Source of the DNA: Pseudoscleropodium purum
Taxonomy: Eukaryota > Streptophyta > Bryopsida > Hypnales > Brachytheciaceae
Assembly: GCA_963969395.1 (NCBI GenBank)
Contig: OZ017799.1
Location: forward strand, 17,176,501 to 17,240,500
DNA: 64,000 bases
Direction of reading: 5' to 3'
Below, piece after piece: positions 23,753-33,510 of this stretch (its first letter is position 1; the number at the start of each line of letters is the position of its first letter). Position numbers and translations under genes: made by a program. A model generated the notes under the pieces. The model had not been told where the DNA came from. It searched no databases and worked only from the letters and a program-made list of their open reading frames with translations.

Positions 23753-24362
23753 TTTTTTACTTGTTTTTAGTTTATTTGTCTGCCAACCTGCCACGGTGGG
23801 GGTAGCTTCCGCTATGACCTCACATCCGACCAGGGTTAGGCAGAGATTGCTTTTCACTTCTCGATAGGAAGCCATCTGCATTGTTGCAACATGGTGCCAT
23901 TTAGGGTGATAACATTTACTCTATTTTATGATAACGTTGTAACTGCCCGCTGATGATAATCTCCCAAGATAGGAAGTGCCGTATGACATCCAAAGTCAAT
24001 GCCAGATTAACTCTTTCTTACCTCTGTATCGGGACTATTGTCTCGAAGGTTTGGTATCGAATAGGTGGTTCTGATGTTGGCGAATGATTTGACACGGGTT
24101 TCTGAGGGTTTCTTATTTTTGACTTTTTTTTATACGTCATGCGCCCCTTTACCAATACCAAGAGTTAATACAATACTTTATGGTTTAATGGCGGTTGCGC
24201 TAAATTGGAACCGTGGTTATACTGGATCTTTGGGTGCTTGTTGGTCTCTTGGAAGCCGGGAAACCCGCGGGAAATAGGCTACTCGAACTAGAATTATCAA
24301 TTTCATCACTGGAAAATATTGAATCGGTTCCGAATAGAAGTATGTCCAGAAACGACTGTATC
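23753..24362 (+). other. Inter-snoRNA stretch, further guides possible
   Basis: Base composition stays genic. RTGATGA-like words (GTGATAA near 23908, CTGATGAT near 23951, CTGATGTT near 24069) and CTGA words are present, but I could not pair them into a box C/D unit with a terminal stem and a known rRNA target. No coding frame is convincing. Confidence 0.35.
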
Positions 24363-24446
24363 GAGCTCTATGATGTTCGGGTTTCGACCCAATATACGCT
24401 ATTCTGAAAGCCCTGTGGCCTTGTGGACAGCATCAGCTGAGAGTCA
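24363..24446 (+). ncRNA. Box C/D snoRNA candidate D, guide for 18S rRNA
   Basis: C box ATGATGT (24370-24376, one mismatch), D' CTGA (24404-24407), D CTGA (24437-24440), weak stem GCTCT / AGAGT. The D' guide AATATACGCTATT is a 13-nt perfect complement of AATAGCGTATATT in 18S rRNA, just downstream of the target of candidate C. It is separated from C by about 600 bp, which may hide more snoRNAs without clear boxes. Confidence 0.6.
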
Positions 24447-24591
24447 CAGTGGAAGAAATCGGAGAGTTCGGCCAAATTTCTTGAAATGAAATGTTCGCCA
24501 GCCTACGGCGAACCCTTTGTCCTTTCAGATTGCCTGTAGCTCAGTGATGATTAAAAGAATAGTTTTCTATGCATGGAATTTGAAATGAACA

Positions 24592-25182
24592 TCAGTGCAG
24601 CTTTCTGCACGACAGAACTGATGATAACATCCCTAATGTGCCCGTGTGAGGGTCTCTGAGATATTGCCCTTTCTTGCAGGGCATTTCATTTGACTCCCCA
24701 TTCAAAGAGAGGTTGCAACGATTTGAAACAACAATATACAGATCAATATGTTCCGTAATTAACACTCGTCGATATCCCCATAAGCGAATTTTCTGGGAAG
24801 CTGGATGACGGATACGATTTCTTCGAGGACGTGAACTGTGCAGGATGGAGCGAAATTGTTTCCTAAGATTTGTGAAACCAATCCATTGCGAGTGGGTGAT
24901 AACTGTGGAACATGCATTTTGTTTCAATCGTGACACCATACTGCGAAATGGAACTGAGTTCTGTCCGTAAATGATTGTCCTGGTTTCCTCGATGCAGTCT
25001 CTCTGGGTTTCGATGTGAAATCTGGGTTCCATGCTCATGTTTTGTTCAAACTGCTTCTCTCGGTCACAAAATGAACTAGGAGGCTCTCTAATACTTGAGG
25101 GTTTCGAAACCGAATGCTGCACTTGAATTTGGAAAGTGGCAACCAAACTTCTGTAATAATCCTTTGTATTAACTAACATCAC
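24592..25182 (-). CDS. Open frame of 196 codons, doubtful
   Basis: An uninterrupted minus-strand frame in GC-intermediate sequence opposite the 3' end of the snoRNA transcript. The predicted product has no domain, signal peptide or membrane segment I recognise and is rich in Arg, Ser and Cys. An ORF this long is only slightly unexpected by chance in 64 kb. It may be antisense noise over a non-coding transcript; I would not treat it as a gene without transcript or homology support. Confidence 0.15.
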   Translation of the reverse strand: MMLVNTKDYYRSLVATFQIQVQHSVSKPSSIREPPSSFCDREKQFEQNMSMEPRFHIETQRDCIEETRTIIYGQNSVPFRSMVSRLKQNACSTVITHSQWIGFTNLRKQFRSILHSSRPRRNRIRHPASQKIRLWGYRRVLITEHIDLYIVVSNRCNLSLNGESNEMPCKKGQYLRDPHTGTLGMLSSVLSCRKLH

Positions 25183-25452
25183 TTCTGATTGGAGGCTCTA
25201 AACCTCAAACGGTTTTTTTGAAATGAAAGCTGTCTTGATTGATCAACTTTTCTTAGCTCACAAGTGGCAAAATGAGGTCTGAATTTCTACTTTCAACATA
25301 ATTCCTGCTTCTCAGTTGACCTAGTACTGAAATTGTGAAAGATAAAAAAAATTGAAGTGTTAGTATAATAACTATGCACAAACATGATACTATGTGATTA
25401 TTACACTAATTTTATATATGTCTTAAGTAAGTACCAATGTTGCACGGAGTAA

Positions 25453-25795
25453 GGGGCGCTTTACACATGGACCGACCAAGTCAAGAGGCTGTGGAAGTTT
25501 GTGGTCAAACTTTGGGTGAGAGTCTAAAGAAATGGGCAATAAATAGGCAATTCGACGGACTCTCAACAAAAGTTTGGGTCGCCACAAAGTGGTGACCCAA
25601 ATTTTGGTTGAGAGTTCATCGTGAGGCCATTGTCACATAGAAACTTGGGCTTTCATGTAGGCACTTTGGAGGGTGACAGACTTTGAATTGTGTCACCTTG
25701 TGTGAAGAGTCGAGAGGCTAAAGTTGGGATTTTCTGAAATTTGATTGGTCAAGGTCGACAAACTCTCAACCTTGGGCCCATGTATGAAGCGGCGC
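25453..25795. mobile_element. Harbinger/Tourist-like MITE (343 bp, TAA target duplication)
   Basis: The left end GGGGCGCTTTACACATGG and right end CCATGTATGAAGCGGCGC are inverted repeats with few mismatches. Both are flanked by TAA (25450-25452 and 25796-25798), the 3-bp duplication typical of PIF/Harbinger. The interior contains a smaller hairpin (GGGTCGCCAC / GTGGTGACCC) and no ORF. Confidence 0.75.
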
Positions 25796-25810
25796 TAAAT
25801 CGCCCATCAC

Positions 25811-26155
25811 TAAACCATTGAAGTCATACATATTTTCTTCTGCTTAGTTATTGTGCAATTTCAGCACTTCAAACTCATATGTCAGTGACATGCCTAACTA
25901 TATGGTATTAATGAATGTCAATATCTGGTTGTAACAATATTTCTAAATGAATGAATGTAACATGAAAGTAAAGTTAGTTGCCCAGTGCTAAACCATTGAA
26001 GTCATATATATTTTGTCATGCATAGTTATTGTGCAATTTTAGCACTTCAAACTCATATGTCAATGACATGCCTAACTACATGGTATTAATGAATGTTAAT
26101 ATTATGTTGTAACAATATTTTCAAATGAATGAATGTAACATGAAAGCAATGTCTG
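25811..26155. repeat. Direct tandem duplication, ~178 bp period
   Basis: TAAACCATTGAAGTCATA starts at 25811 and again at 25989; both copies run through CACTTCAAACTCATATGTCA, GACATGCCTAACTA and AATGAATGAATGTAACATG. Copies are about 90% alike by eye. It is non-coding and lies next to the TAA-flanked MITE. Confidence 0.85.
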
Positions 26156-26160
26156 ATGAC

Positions 26161-27264
26161 AATTATACAATTATTATTGACAATTCATGATAGAGGAACT
26201 TTTTGATGCTATACCATGACTACAAGTTAGAGAAAGTGTTATCACTTCATTCTTTTGAAGACATATTCTTCCTACTAATTATTTGAAATTTATTCAAGAT
26301 ACTTGATTTAAAAAAAAAGTTAAATGCCTAAATCTAAGAATATAAATGTTTCCTAGGATATTTAAAATTCCTCTTAAGTGACAACAATAAAATCCATTAT
26401 TAAACTATTTTTAGATTTTTATCTATATATTTGGATTTTATTCATACAATTTGGATGATTTCATCTAATTTCAATGATTATCATCTGTCATTTGGTGACC
26501 AAATTTTGGATCCCAAAACGAGTTTAATAAAATAAATTTAATTGCCTTTCAAGGAGTAAGGAATTACTGGTCACTCTGAGCTGAATGATCCAGGGTGAGA
26601 ATCCTAGTGAGCTGAAAAGCAGCCCTTCATGTTGTGACTCCCCGTCTTCCCCGTGAGCCTTCTGACAAGTGCGTCACGCAACCCCCACAACACAAATCCC
26701 TCCACAAGCCCCCTTGCAACTCTTGCACAATCTCGTGGATTGTGTTCTCGTAGTTGCAACATGAGAGCAACTCACTGGCACCCTTGTTGCCGAGGATTCC
26801 ATCGTAGCTTCACCGCTGGAGTGACTGCACTTTTTCATTCCTGAGGTGAAGGAGAACTGAATAGCCTGGAAACATCAATTCATTAACTTATCCCAAGGTG
26901 AAGAAAAACATTCCGTCTGTGTAATTAGCGGTTTTCATGCCCAGAACCTCACGACCACGCCCAAATTCCACCCAAATATGATATTCTATGAGGAGATTCG
27001 GTGCAAGATTCTTCAAGGGAATAGGACACCGCAAAGATGCGAACTTGCCTGCTTTCTGAAAAGTTCACCGCCTTCACCGTTTTCTTATAAGCAGCGAGAT
27101 TGCTACAGTAGCAAGTTTTTGCCTTGATAACAGAGTGAGCTCAACGGAGCACTGTCGGCAATCGATCATCACTAGCCTGGGTCTGAATCGTCATTCTGTT
27201 TTTGACGGCTTGGTTCCCGACATGGCACGGAATTTAGCCGAATTTGTGGGGTTTTGAATTGCAG
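26161..27264. other. Upstream region of LON2-like gene, no N-domain exon found
   Basis: AT-rich to about 26540, then genic composition. I looked on both strands for Lon N-domain coding (LPxRxxxLFPG-like start, RVAEKI linker) and saw none. A TATA-like TTATAA lies at about 27087, roughly 185 bp before the first usable ATG, so transcription could start here. The sequence TTGAATTGCAG just before 27265 looks like a 3' splice site, implying an upstream, possibly non-coding, exon. Confidence 0.45.
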
Positions 27265-27272
27265 GAGTGGGC

Positions 27273-30200
27273 ATGGCGGGTGGGGTGTTCGCGAAGAGTG
27301 ATGGTCCGCCGATGACGAAGACGCGACGGGAGCTTTTGCAGCAGCAGGTAGGAATCGAAGGCTTGTTCTTTTTCTATGGATTGCGGTTTTGTTGGGGAAT
27401 CGAATTGCTATGGAATTGCTGTGGAATTGATGGGGGTGGGCGTCGATTGTGGACAGATTAGGGCAATCAAAGATGAGCTGGGCGAGAACGACGAGGACGA
27501 AGACGATGTGGTGGCGCTGGAGAAGAAGATGCACGATGCAGGCATGCCGCCCAATGTTTGGAAACATGCACAACGCGAGCTCAGGTATGGAATCCTACAC
27601 CCTTGCAACCCTAATTCAAATGACGAGGATGGAAGTGACGTTGTTGCCGGTTTGGTTGTTGCGTTGCAGGCGTCTGCGGAAGATGCAGCCCCAGCAGCCC
27701 GGCTATGGTACCTCGCGAACCTATTTGGAGCTTCTGGCGGAGTTGCCATGGCAAATTGCGAGTGCGGAACACGAAATTGATTTAGCGGTGGCGAAGGAGC
27801 GCTTGGATAGCGAGCACTACGGGTTGAGCAAAGTGAAGAAACGCATCATCGAATACCTCGCCGTTCGCAAGGTACTGTGGTTCGTCTCCCTTGGGGAAGC
27901 CCTAGCTTCATGGATTGATCGTAGAGGTGTCTTGTTACATGCTCATGTTTTGAAACAATAGTGTCGTTTTGTTTTGGAGTGTCGTAACTTGAAGGTTAGG
28001 CTGTCTCATCCCTTCGTCAAACCCCCTCAAGGTGCTGGTATCTTCCTTGGTTGTGTGGAAGCCCTAACTTCAAAGTGACAAGCATGGATTGATCACAGAA
28101 ATGTCTTCTTTGCATGTTCACTCCTTGAAACAATAGCACCGTCATGTTGTGGAGTGTCAAAGTAAGAAGCTTAGACTGTCTCATGTCGTTTTTAAACCCC
28201 CTCAAGTTGCTTGAATCTTCCTTGAGCTGAACCCAACATCCATTTGTCACCAAATTTTGTCTGTGTCGTTGATTTTACAGCTGAAGCCGGATGCCCGAGG
28301 GCCGGTTTTATGCTTTGTAGGGCCGCCAGGGGTTGGCAAAACCTCTCTGGCGTCGTCCATCGCCGGAGCCCTGAACCGGCGCTTCATTCGGATCTCTTTG
28401 GGGGGCGTGAAGGACGAAGCGGACATTCGAGGACACCGACGAACGTACATCGGAAGTATGCCGGGACGACTCATTGATGGAATCAAAGTATGTAATGCTG
28501 CCAATTCTCTTCCTAGGGTTTAACTCTTTTGTGAGACTTCATTTTTGGTTTCATGGTTATAAAACGACCAATTCATATTGAACCATTAAATCAGATGATG
28601 CCAAGTTTTAAATCGCTGGAAGCAGTGCAGAACATTGCATGTGGTGGTCCAATTAAACGAAAGAAAGTCCCCATGTAACCTACTGAAAACTATTAAAAAT
28701 CATGAGATGGTAGCTAAACCCTAAACCCTGAACCGTTTTCTCGCTTGCTACTTTTTGATGAAACTTATGTGTTGTTTATGTCAGAGAGTGGGTGTGAACA
28801 ACCCCGTCATGTTGCTGGACGAGATCGACAAGACAGGTGCGGATGTGCGAGGGGACCCCGCCTCTGCTTTGCTGGAAGTCCTGGACCCCGAGCAGAACAA
28901 GACCTTCAATGACCAGTATCCATACCAAACTGATTTCCAATTCCTTCTTCTGATTTGTTTTGAGATGATTTCATTTCGTATTGTGAAACCGGTGATCCTG
29001 ACTAATTATTCATGAACTCGTACCATTCTTGAGGAGAAACCGCGACACTCTTGGTAGTGTTCATGAAAAAGAATTTTGATTTTTTTTTGAACCATGATGA
29101 CTTAGGGAGTTTGCTTTCAAATGTTGAACTGAACATATAAGTTTTAAGTGCATCGAAGAAAGGAATGTCAGAGGATGTCTGAATCTTGGATGCCCTGATT
29201 CCCCCTTAGAGTACCAGATGGGTTGAGGAGGTGATGTCAAGAATGTTATGGAATTTCTTTGACTCTGATTAGCTACTTGAATGTGCCCTTCGATGTGTCG
29301 AAAGTGGTGTTTCTAGCAACGGCCAACAGAGTGCAAAACATGCCAGCTCCACTGTTGGATCGAATGGAGGTCATCGAACTACCTGGGTACACCTCCGAAG
29401 AGAAGCTGAGAATTGCGATGCTGCATCTGCTACCTCGTGTTCTTGAGCAGCATGGAATCACAGATGAGCATATTCACATTCCCGAGGTGCCTGACCGAAT
29501 TCAGTCTTCTTCATCTTGTGATTACAATGAATTGTGTCTTCCAAATCTCACGACGTTTTTGAAATGACCAGTTCTGATTGCTTATATCGTGAAAAAAAAT
29601 ATAATTCAGATACGGCCAAATTTTATATCACCAGAATCAGTGAACAGCATTGCATATGTTTCGTCAAAAAATAAGTAAAATTGAATCAAAGAACGTCCCC
29701 AAATAGACTCACTCAAAAGTGCCATAAAAACGTGATTCCCAAACTATTGGTCCTTTAGGGCTTAGGGTTCTGTTTTTTTTGTGGGTGATGTGGTGGTCGA
29801 CGGACAACGGTGGAGCTTATTATTCAGATAGGGCCAAATTTTATATCACCAGAATCAGTGAAGAGCATTCCATATGCCGATTCAAACAGTAAGGAAAATT
29901 GAACAAAAGAAAGTCCCCATATGACTCGAAAGTGCCATAAAAACGTGAGTCCCAATCTCTTGGTCCTTATTGTGTTACGGATTTTTTAATGGGTGATGTG
30001 GTGGTCGACAGACGACAGTGGAGCTTATTATTCAGAGGTACACTAGAGAGGCAGGGGTTCGTAACCTAGGCCGTCATTTAGCAGCCTTGGCTCGAGCTGC
30101 AGCTGTGAAAGTGGCCGAGAAGCAGCAATTAGACCGTCATGAAGTGGAGCCCCACCCACAAGCGTTGCATTTGATAGACCACGGGGGAGGGGACTTGCTT

Positions 30201-31968
30201 CTGGAGGGGACTGAAGAAGTGGAGATGGAAGTGAACGCTTTGGGTGTGCGAGGAGATGTGACTGCTGCTGTGAAACCCGATCCAATGCTGGTGGATGAGT
30301 CGGTGCTGGAGATTATTCTCGGGGTAGTCTTTTCTCTCCCTGTGTGCTCTCATTTAGGGTTAAGTTAGAGGACACTAGTTGTGCACTTTTATGCTTTTTA
30401 ACATTAGTTGGAGTGTAAGTTTTTAAGAGATCTGTATTGAGCTGTGGAAAAGGATCTTAGGGTACAGGAGCCCACTCTGTTGAGATCAAGTTTTTATCAT
30501 TATGTGAATTTTTTATGCAATTTCAAATTGAGAGGTCGTATCAGCCTTCTTTTTATTCAAAGACGAGTGGCCACAGACATGTAGGCAAGTCATGTTTATA
30601 TATCACTTTCTAATAAGTTCATTCTAGGGTATGTATGATTAGATGAGTTGCTGTTGGTAACAGGGGTCATAGGATCAGGTCCCTGATAGTTTTAGTGTCG
30701 TCTTCCTTATGCCTGCATGAAAATGAGCAATGGTGTGTTACTCCCGGGATTACATTCTTTTCTAAACCCTAAACCCTAAACCCTAAACGCAGCATTTTCA
30801 TTGCATGGTCATGAACGTGTTTTCCTTGCCTGTGTGTAGCCACCCAGGTTTGATGGACGAGAGGCAGCAGAGAGAGTAGCCACACCTGGCGTTGCTGTGG
30901 GACTGGTATGGACCGAAGTGGGTGGCGAGGTCCTGTTTGTCGAATCCACGGCCATGTTAGGAAAGGGGGACTTGCATCTGACAGGCCAACTGGGGGACGT
31001 CATCAAAGAATCTGCTCAAATTGCTCTCACCTGGGTACATCTAACGCTCTCTTGGCTGCACATTTTCACATCCATCACATTTTGTAGAACGCGGGGTCTT
31101 CACAGTGAGTCTCTCTACTCTTCCCGACAGTCCCAGTATCTGACTGTTGGAGGTGTGCCTCATTGTTTAGGTGCGAGCCCGGTCTGCGGAGCTGAAGCTT
31201 CCCGTTGCCGAGGCCGGGAGTCTGATGAAGGAGCGTGACATCCACATCCACTTCCCCGCGGGCGCTGTGCCCAAGGACGGGCCCTCGGCCGGGGTGACGC
31301 TGGTCACGGCATTGGTTTCGTTGTTCGCCAAGCGCAGCGTGCGAGCGGACACGGCCATGACGGGCGAAATGACGCTCAGGGGGCTGGTGCTGCCGGTGGG
31401 CGGGATCAAGGACAAGATCCTGGCGGCACATCGCTGTGGCATCCGGAGAGTCATTCTTCCGGAACGTAACCGCAAAGACCTTCAGGAGGTGCCTGTGGCT
31501 ATTCTTGAGTCCATGGAGGTCAGTGACAACCCCGACTGTCCAAGTCTGTTCTCTTTTTTCAATGCAGCGAACAATTTCTTGAGCTCCCTGCATGTTCCTC
31601 TTGAACAATGCGTGTGTGTGTGTGTGATGGCTTTACGTGATATCATTTGGGTTCAATTTTGGTCTTCTTTTTCTTTTTTGAAAGCAGTTTTCACGCAGGG
31701 TGTTCTTAGGCACTCTTTGGATACTGTATGCAAAAGCTTGACCTATTCCAAATTGTTCAAGAATGCAATGCAGAGCTCTTGTTTTATAACCGTATAGGTC
31801 CTAATTCTCTGACTGCCATTGTTATGAACCTCTCGCTGAATGAATTTTTGCTTTAGGAATAATGCTCTTATTGTGATATAGGTTATACTGGCCAAGCGGA
31901 TGGAGGATGTGTTACATCAAGCCTTCGAGGGAGGTTGTCCATGGAAGCCTGCATCATCTCGTTTGTAG
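27273..31968 (+). CDS. LON2: Peroxisomal Lon protease homolog 2, lacking the N domain (10 exons, 632 aa)
   Basis: ATP-dependent serine protease of the peroxisome matrix. Exons: 27273-27347, 27457-27584, 27670-27871, 28281-28487, 28785-28915, 29273-29486, 30012-30323, 30840-31034, 31171-31518, 31882-31968. All have GT/AG borders, and phases join into one frame. Walker A GPPGVGKT (149-156), Walker B VMLLDEID (212-219), sensor ATANR (263-267), protease motif PKDGPSAG with Ser527, and Lys570 in [12 protein letters not shown], the usual Ser-Lys spacing of 43. The C-terminus SRL is a PTS1 signal (SKL in Arabidopsis LON2). Plant LON2 is about 890 aa; the ~250-residue substrate-binding N domain is absent, and the frame begins at the coiled-coil/AAA+ boundary ([12 protein letters not shown]). 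Either upstream exons lie beyond recognisable range, or this is a 5'-truncated but otherwise intact copy. Confidence 0.9.
27885..28230. repeat. Tandem duplication in LON2 intron 3
   Basis: The blocks starting GGAAGCCCTA(G/A)CTTC at 27895 and 28057 repeat through ATGGATTGATC, TTGAAACAATAG, GTTGTGGAGTGTC, CTGTCTCAT and AACCCCCTCAA, with offset 162 growing to 175 bp. The first copy starts just past the 5' splice site. Confidence 0.8.
28548..29980. repeat. Intron-borne dispersed repeat, LON2 copies
   Basis: Three copies (about 28548-28712, 29563-29760, 29826-29980) share an AAATGACC(A/C)..TTC start, an AATTCAGATACGGCCAAA block, TCAGTGAACAGCATTGCATATG and GAAAGTCCCCA. Related copies lie in ABI3-1 intron (36436-36660) and ABI3-2 intron (63100-63270). 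The last two are bounded by CCTAAAGGACC / GTCCTTTAGG-like ends, resembling the TTAA element termini. Confidence 0.55.
29609..30042. repeat. Tandem duplication in LON2 intron 6 including acceptor and start of exon 7
   Basis: GCCAAATTTTATATCACCAG occurs at 29615 and 29833; TGGTGGTCGA at 29791 and 29999 (offset 208-218 bp). The second copy ends with the real acceptor GTCGACAG and exon 7 start (GTGGAGCTTATTATTCAG). In the first copy the acceptor AG is changed to GG (GTCGACGG), so that copy of the exon start is splice-dead. Confidence 0.85.
30762..30788. repeat. Interstitial telomere-like repeat in LON2 intron
   Basis: Nearly four units of CTAAACC, the Arabidopsis-type plant telomere unit. Two further units occur at about 28714-28731 in another LON2 intron. 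This supports a plant origin; short interstitial arrays are common. Confidence 0.8.
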
Positions 31969-33510
31969 TATTAACCATCTGCATTACTCCCTGTAATTAT
32001 GAGCCCTTTGTATTATTTCCGTCCGGTGGTTTACCTCAAATTTCCTCAGTATAAGTAGAGAAGTTTCTCAGCCTGCTATTATTATTCCTCGTTCTTGATT
32101 TACAAAGCTGAGATACTGAGTGGAGATTCTCTGATAGACACACTTGACTTCAACAAAATTTTCGTAGTATGTCGGTGAAGTAGTAGTCCGCATCAGTTAA
32201 GTAAACTGAGTGCAGGAAAGTCTGTATTGAATTGTAATCCTACGTGGTAGTTTATGAAGTTTTCTTCCAATCGTCTGAGAAACTGAGTTGTGGGTTTTTT
32301 TTTTAATGGATTCGTTATCACTGTCTAGGAGCCCAAAATGCATGTGATAAATTCAAATTCTTTAACAATAGAGTTGTCTTGTATTTTTACACCTTTGTTT
32401 TTTTCGCTTTCACATCCTACAAGCGTGTAACTATGTCTTTCAAAAACCATTTCTCTTGTTCTATAACTACAATGCTAGATTGCATAAAAGATATGAGTTT
32501 GTTGGGTTCAATTACTTCTTGAAGTTAGAAATGTTTCACTAAAATTTCAAATTCACACATTCAGGATGCATGAGTGAAAATAGGTGTGAAACTTTAAGAT
32601 GGCTTCTAGGATAACTCTATTATGCCAGCATACCCGTAGTACTGGCTTGGGGTTGCAGGAGTCTGGGTGGTCTAAGTCCTTTTTTGCACTTGTATACGGT
32701 GGCTTGCAAGACGAAAGTGACGGATGAGTTTTGAATTGGGTAACTTATGTCCATGCCCTGCGCTTTGGTGAGAGAGCAGAGAATGTGATGCTCAGAGAAT
32801 ATAATATTAAAGAGATCTAAATGAATTCCTTTCATCTGACCAGAACGCTTGCAAACTTCAGAGAAATTTACACTTATCCTTGGATTCATTAGAGGGGGTG
32901 ACATCGAGAGATCAGAACCAGAATTTCACTGTTCCATGCTTTCCCAGTATTGACAACAGCTTGTCTCACAACAAATGTTACAAAAACTTTCAACTTGTGA
33001 AATCAGGAACATAGTTTTCTCCTTTCTCTTATTGAAGTCAACTTTATGAATACCCTACACGAGGAAATTGAACATCACACTTCAAACAATAAATTTCTCT
33101 GGAAGCTGAACGGCACCCCCAGCGAAAAAATCTATGAACACCACTCTCCCCTCAAACTGGTCGTTGCTACACTGTCCTGTACAGGTGAACTAATACCTGA
33201 TACTTCATGCCGTTGGAAAAAGACGGTACAAGCTTTCATAGTTGGATGCTGCTAGTCGAGTTGATCGTCACAAAAATGAACATCCATGCTCACTCACAAT
33301 TTCTCAAGCTCAGCATTCCTTGCCACTTGTTTACAATGGGATTCATACCACCACTGACTGCGCATGTGGTCCAGAGAAGAATCCCTCTGATCAATTTTGG
33401 TGTAACGTCAGGAGGACAACAACGTAATTTGTCGTCTAGTGATCACCACAAATTCTGAAGAAGTGTGATTTACAGGATTTAAGACATTCGAAGTCATGTA
33501 CTCCACCATA
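31969..33510. other. LON2 3' UTR and ABI3-1 3' flank
   Basis: Intergenic space between the convergent LON2 and ABI3-1 genes. From about 33040 on it matches the 3' flank of ABI3-2 (60560-61000), for example TTTCTCTGGAAGCTGAA, GGTCGTTGCTACA and GATCGTCACAAAAA. The paralog duplication therefore included at least 450 bp beyond the stop codon. Confidence 0.6.

Noticed and set aside
26653..26844. 63-codon frame upstream of LON2 as the missing N domain
   Set aside because: Its sequence has none of the Lon N-domain motifs, and it does not join the first LON2 exon.
28247..31608. Minus-strand frames up to 177 codons opposite LON2
   Set aside because: Antisense shadows of LON2 exons 4, 6, 7, 8 and 9, whose coding sense is beyond doubt.
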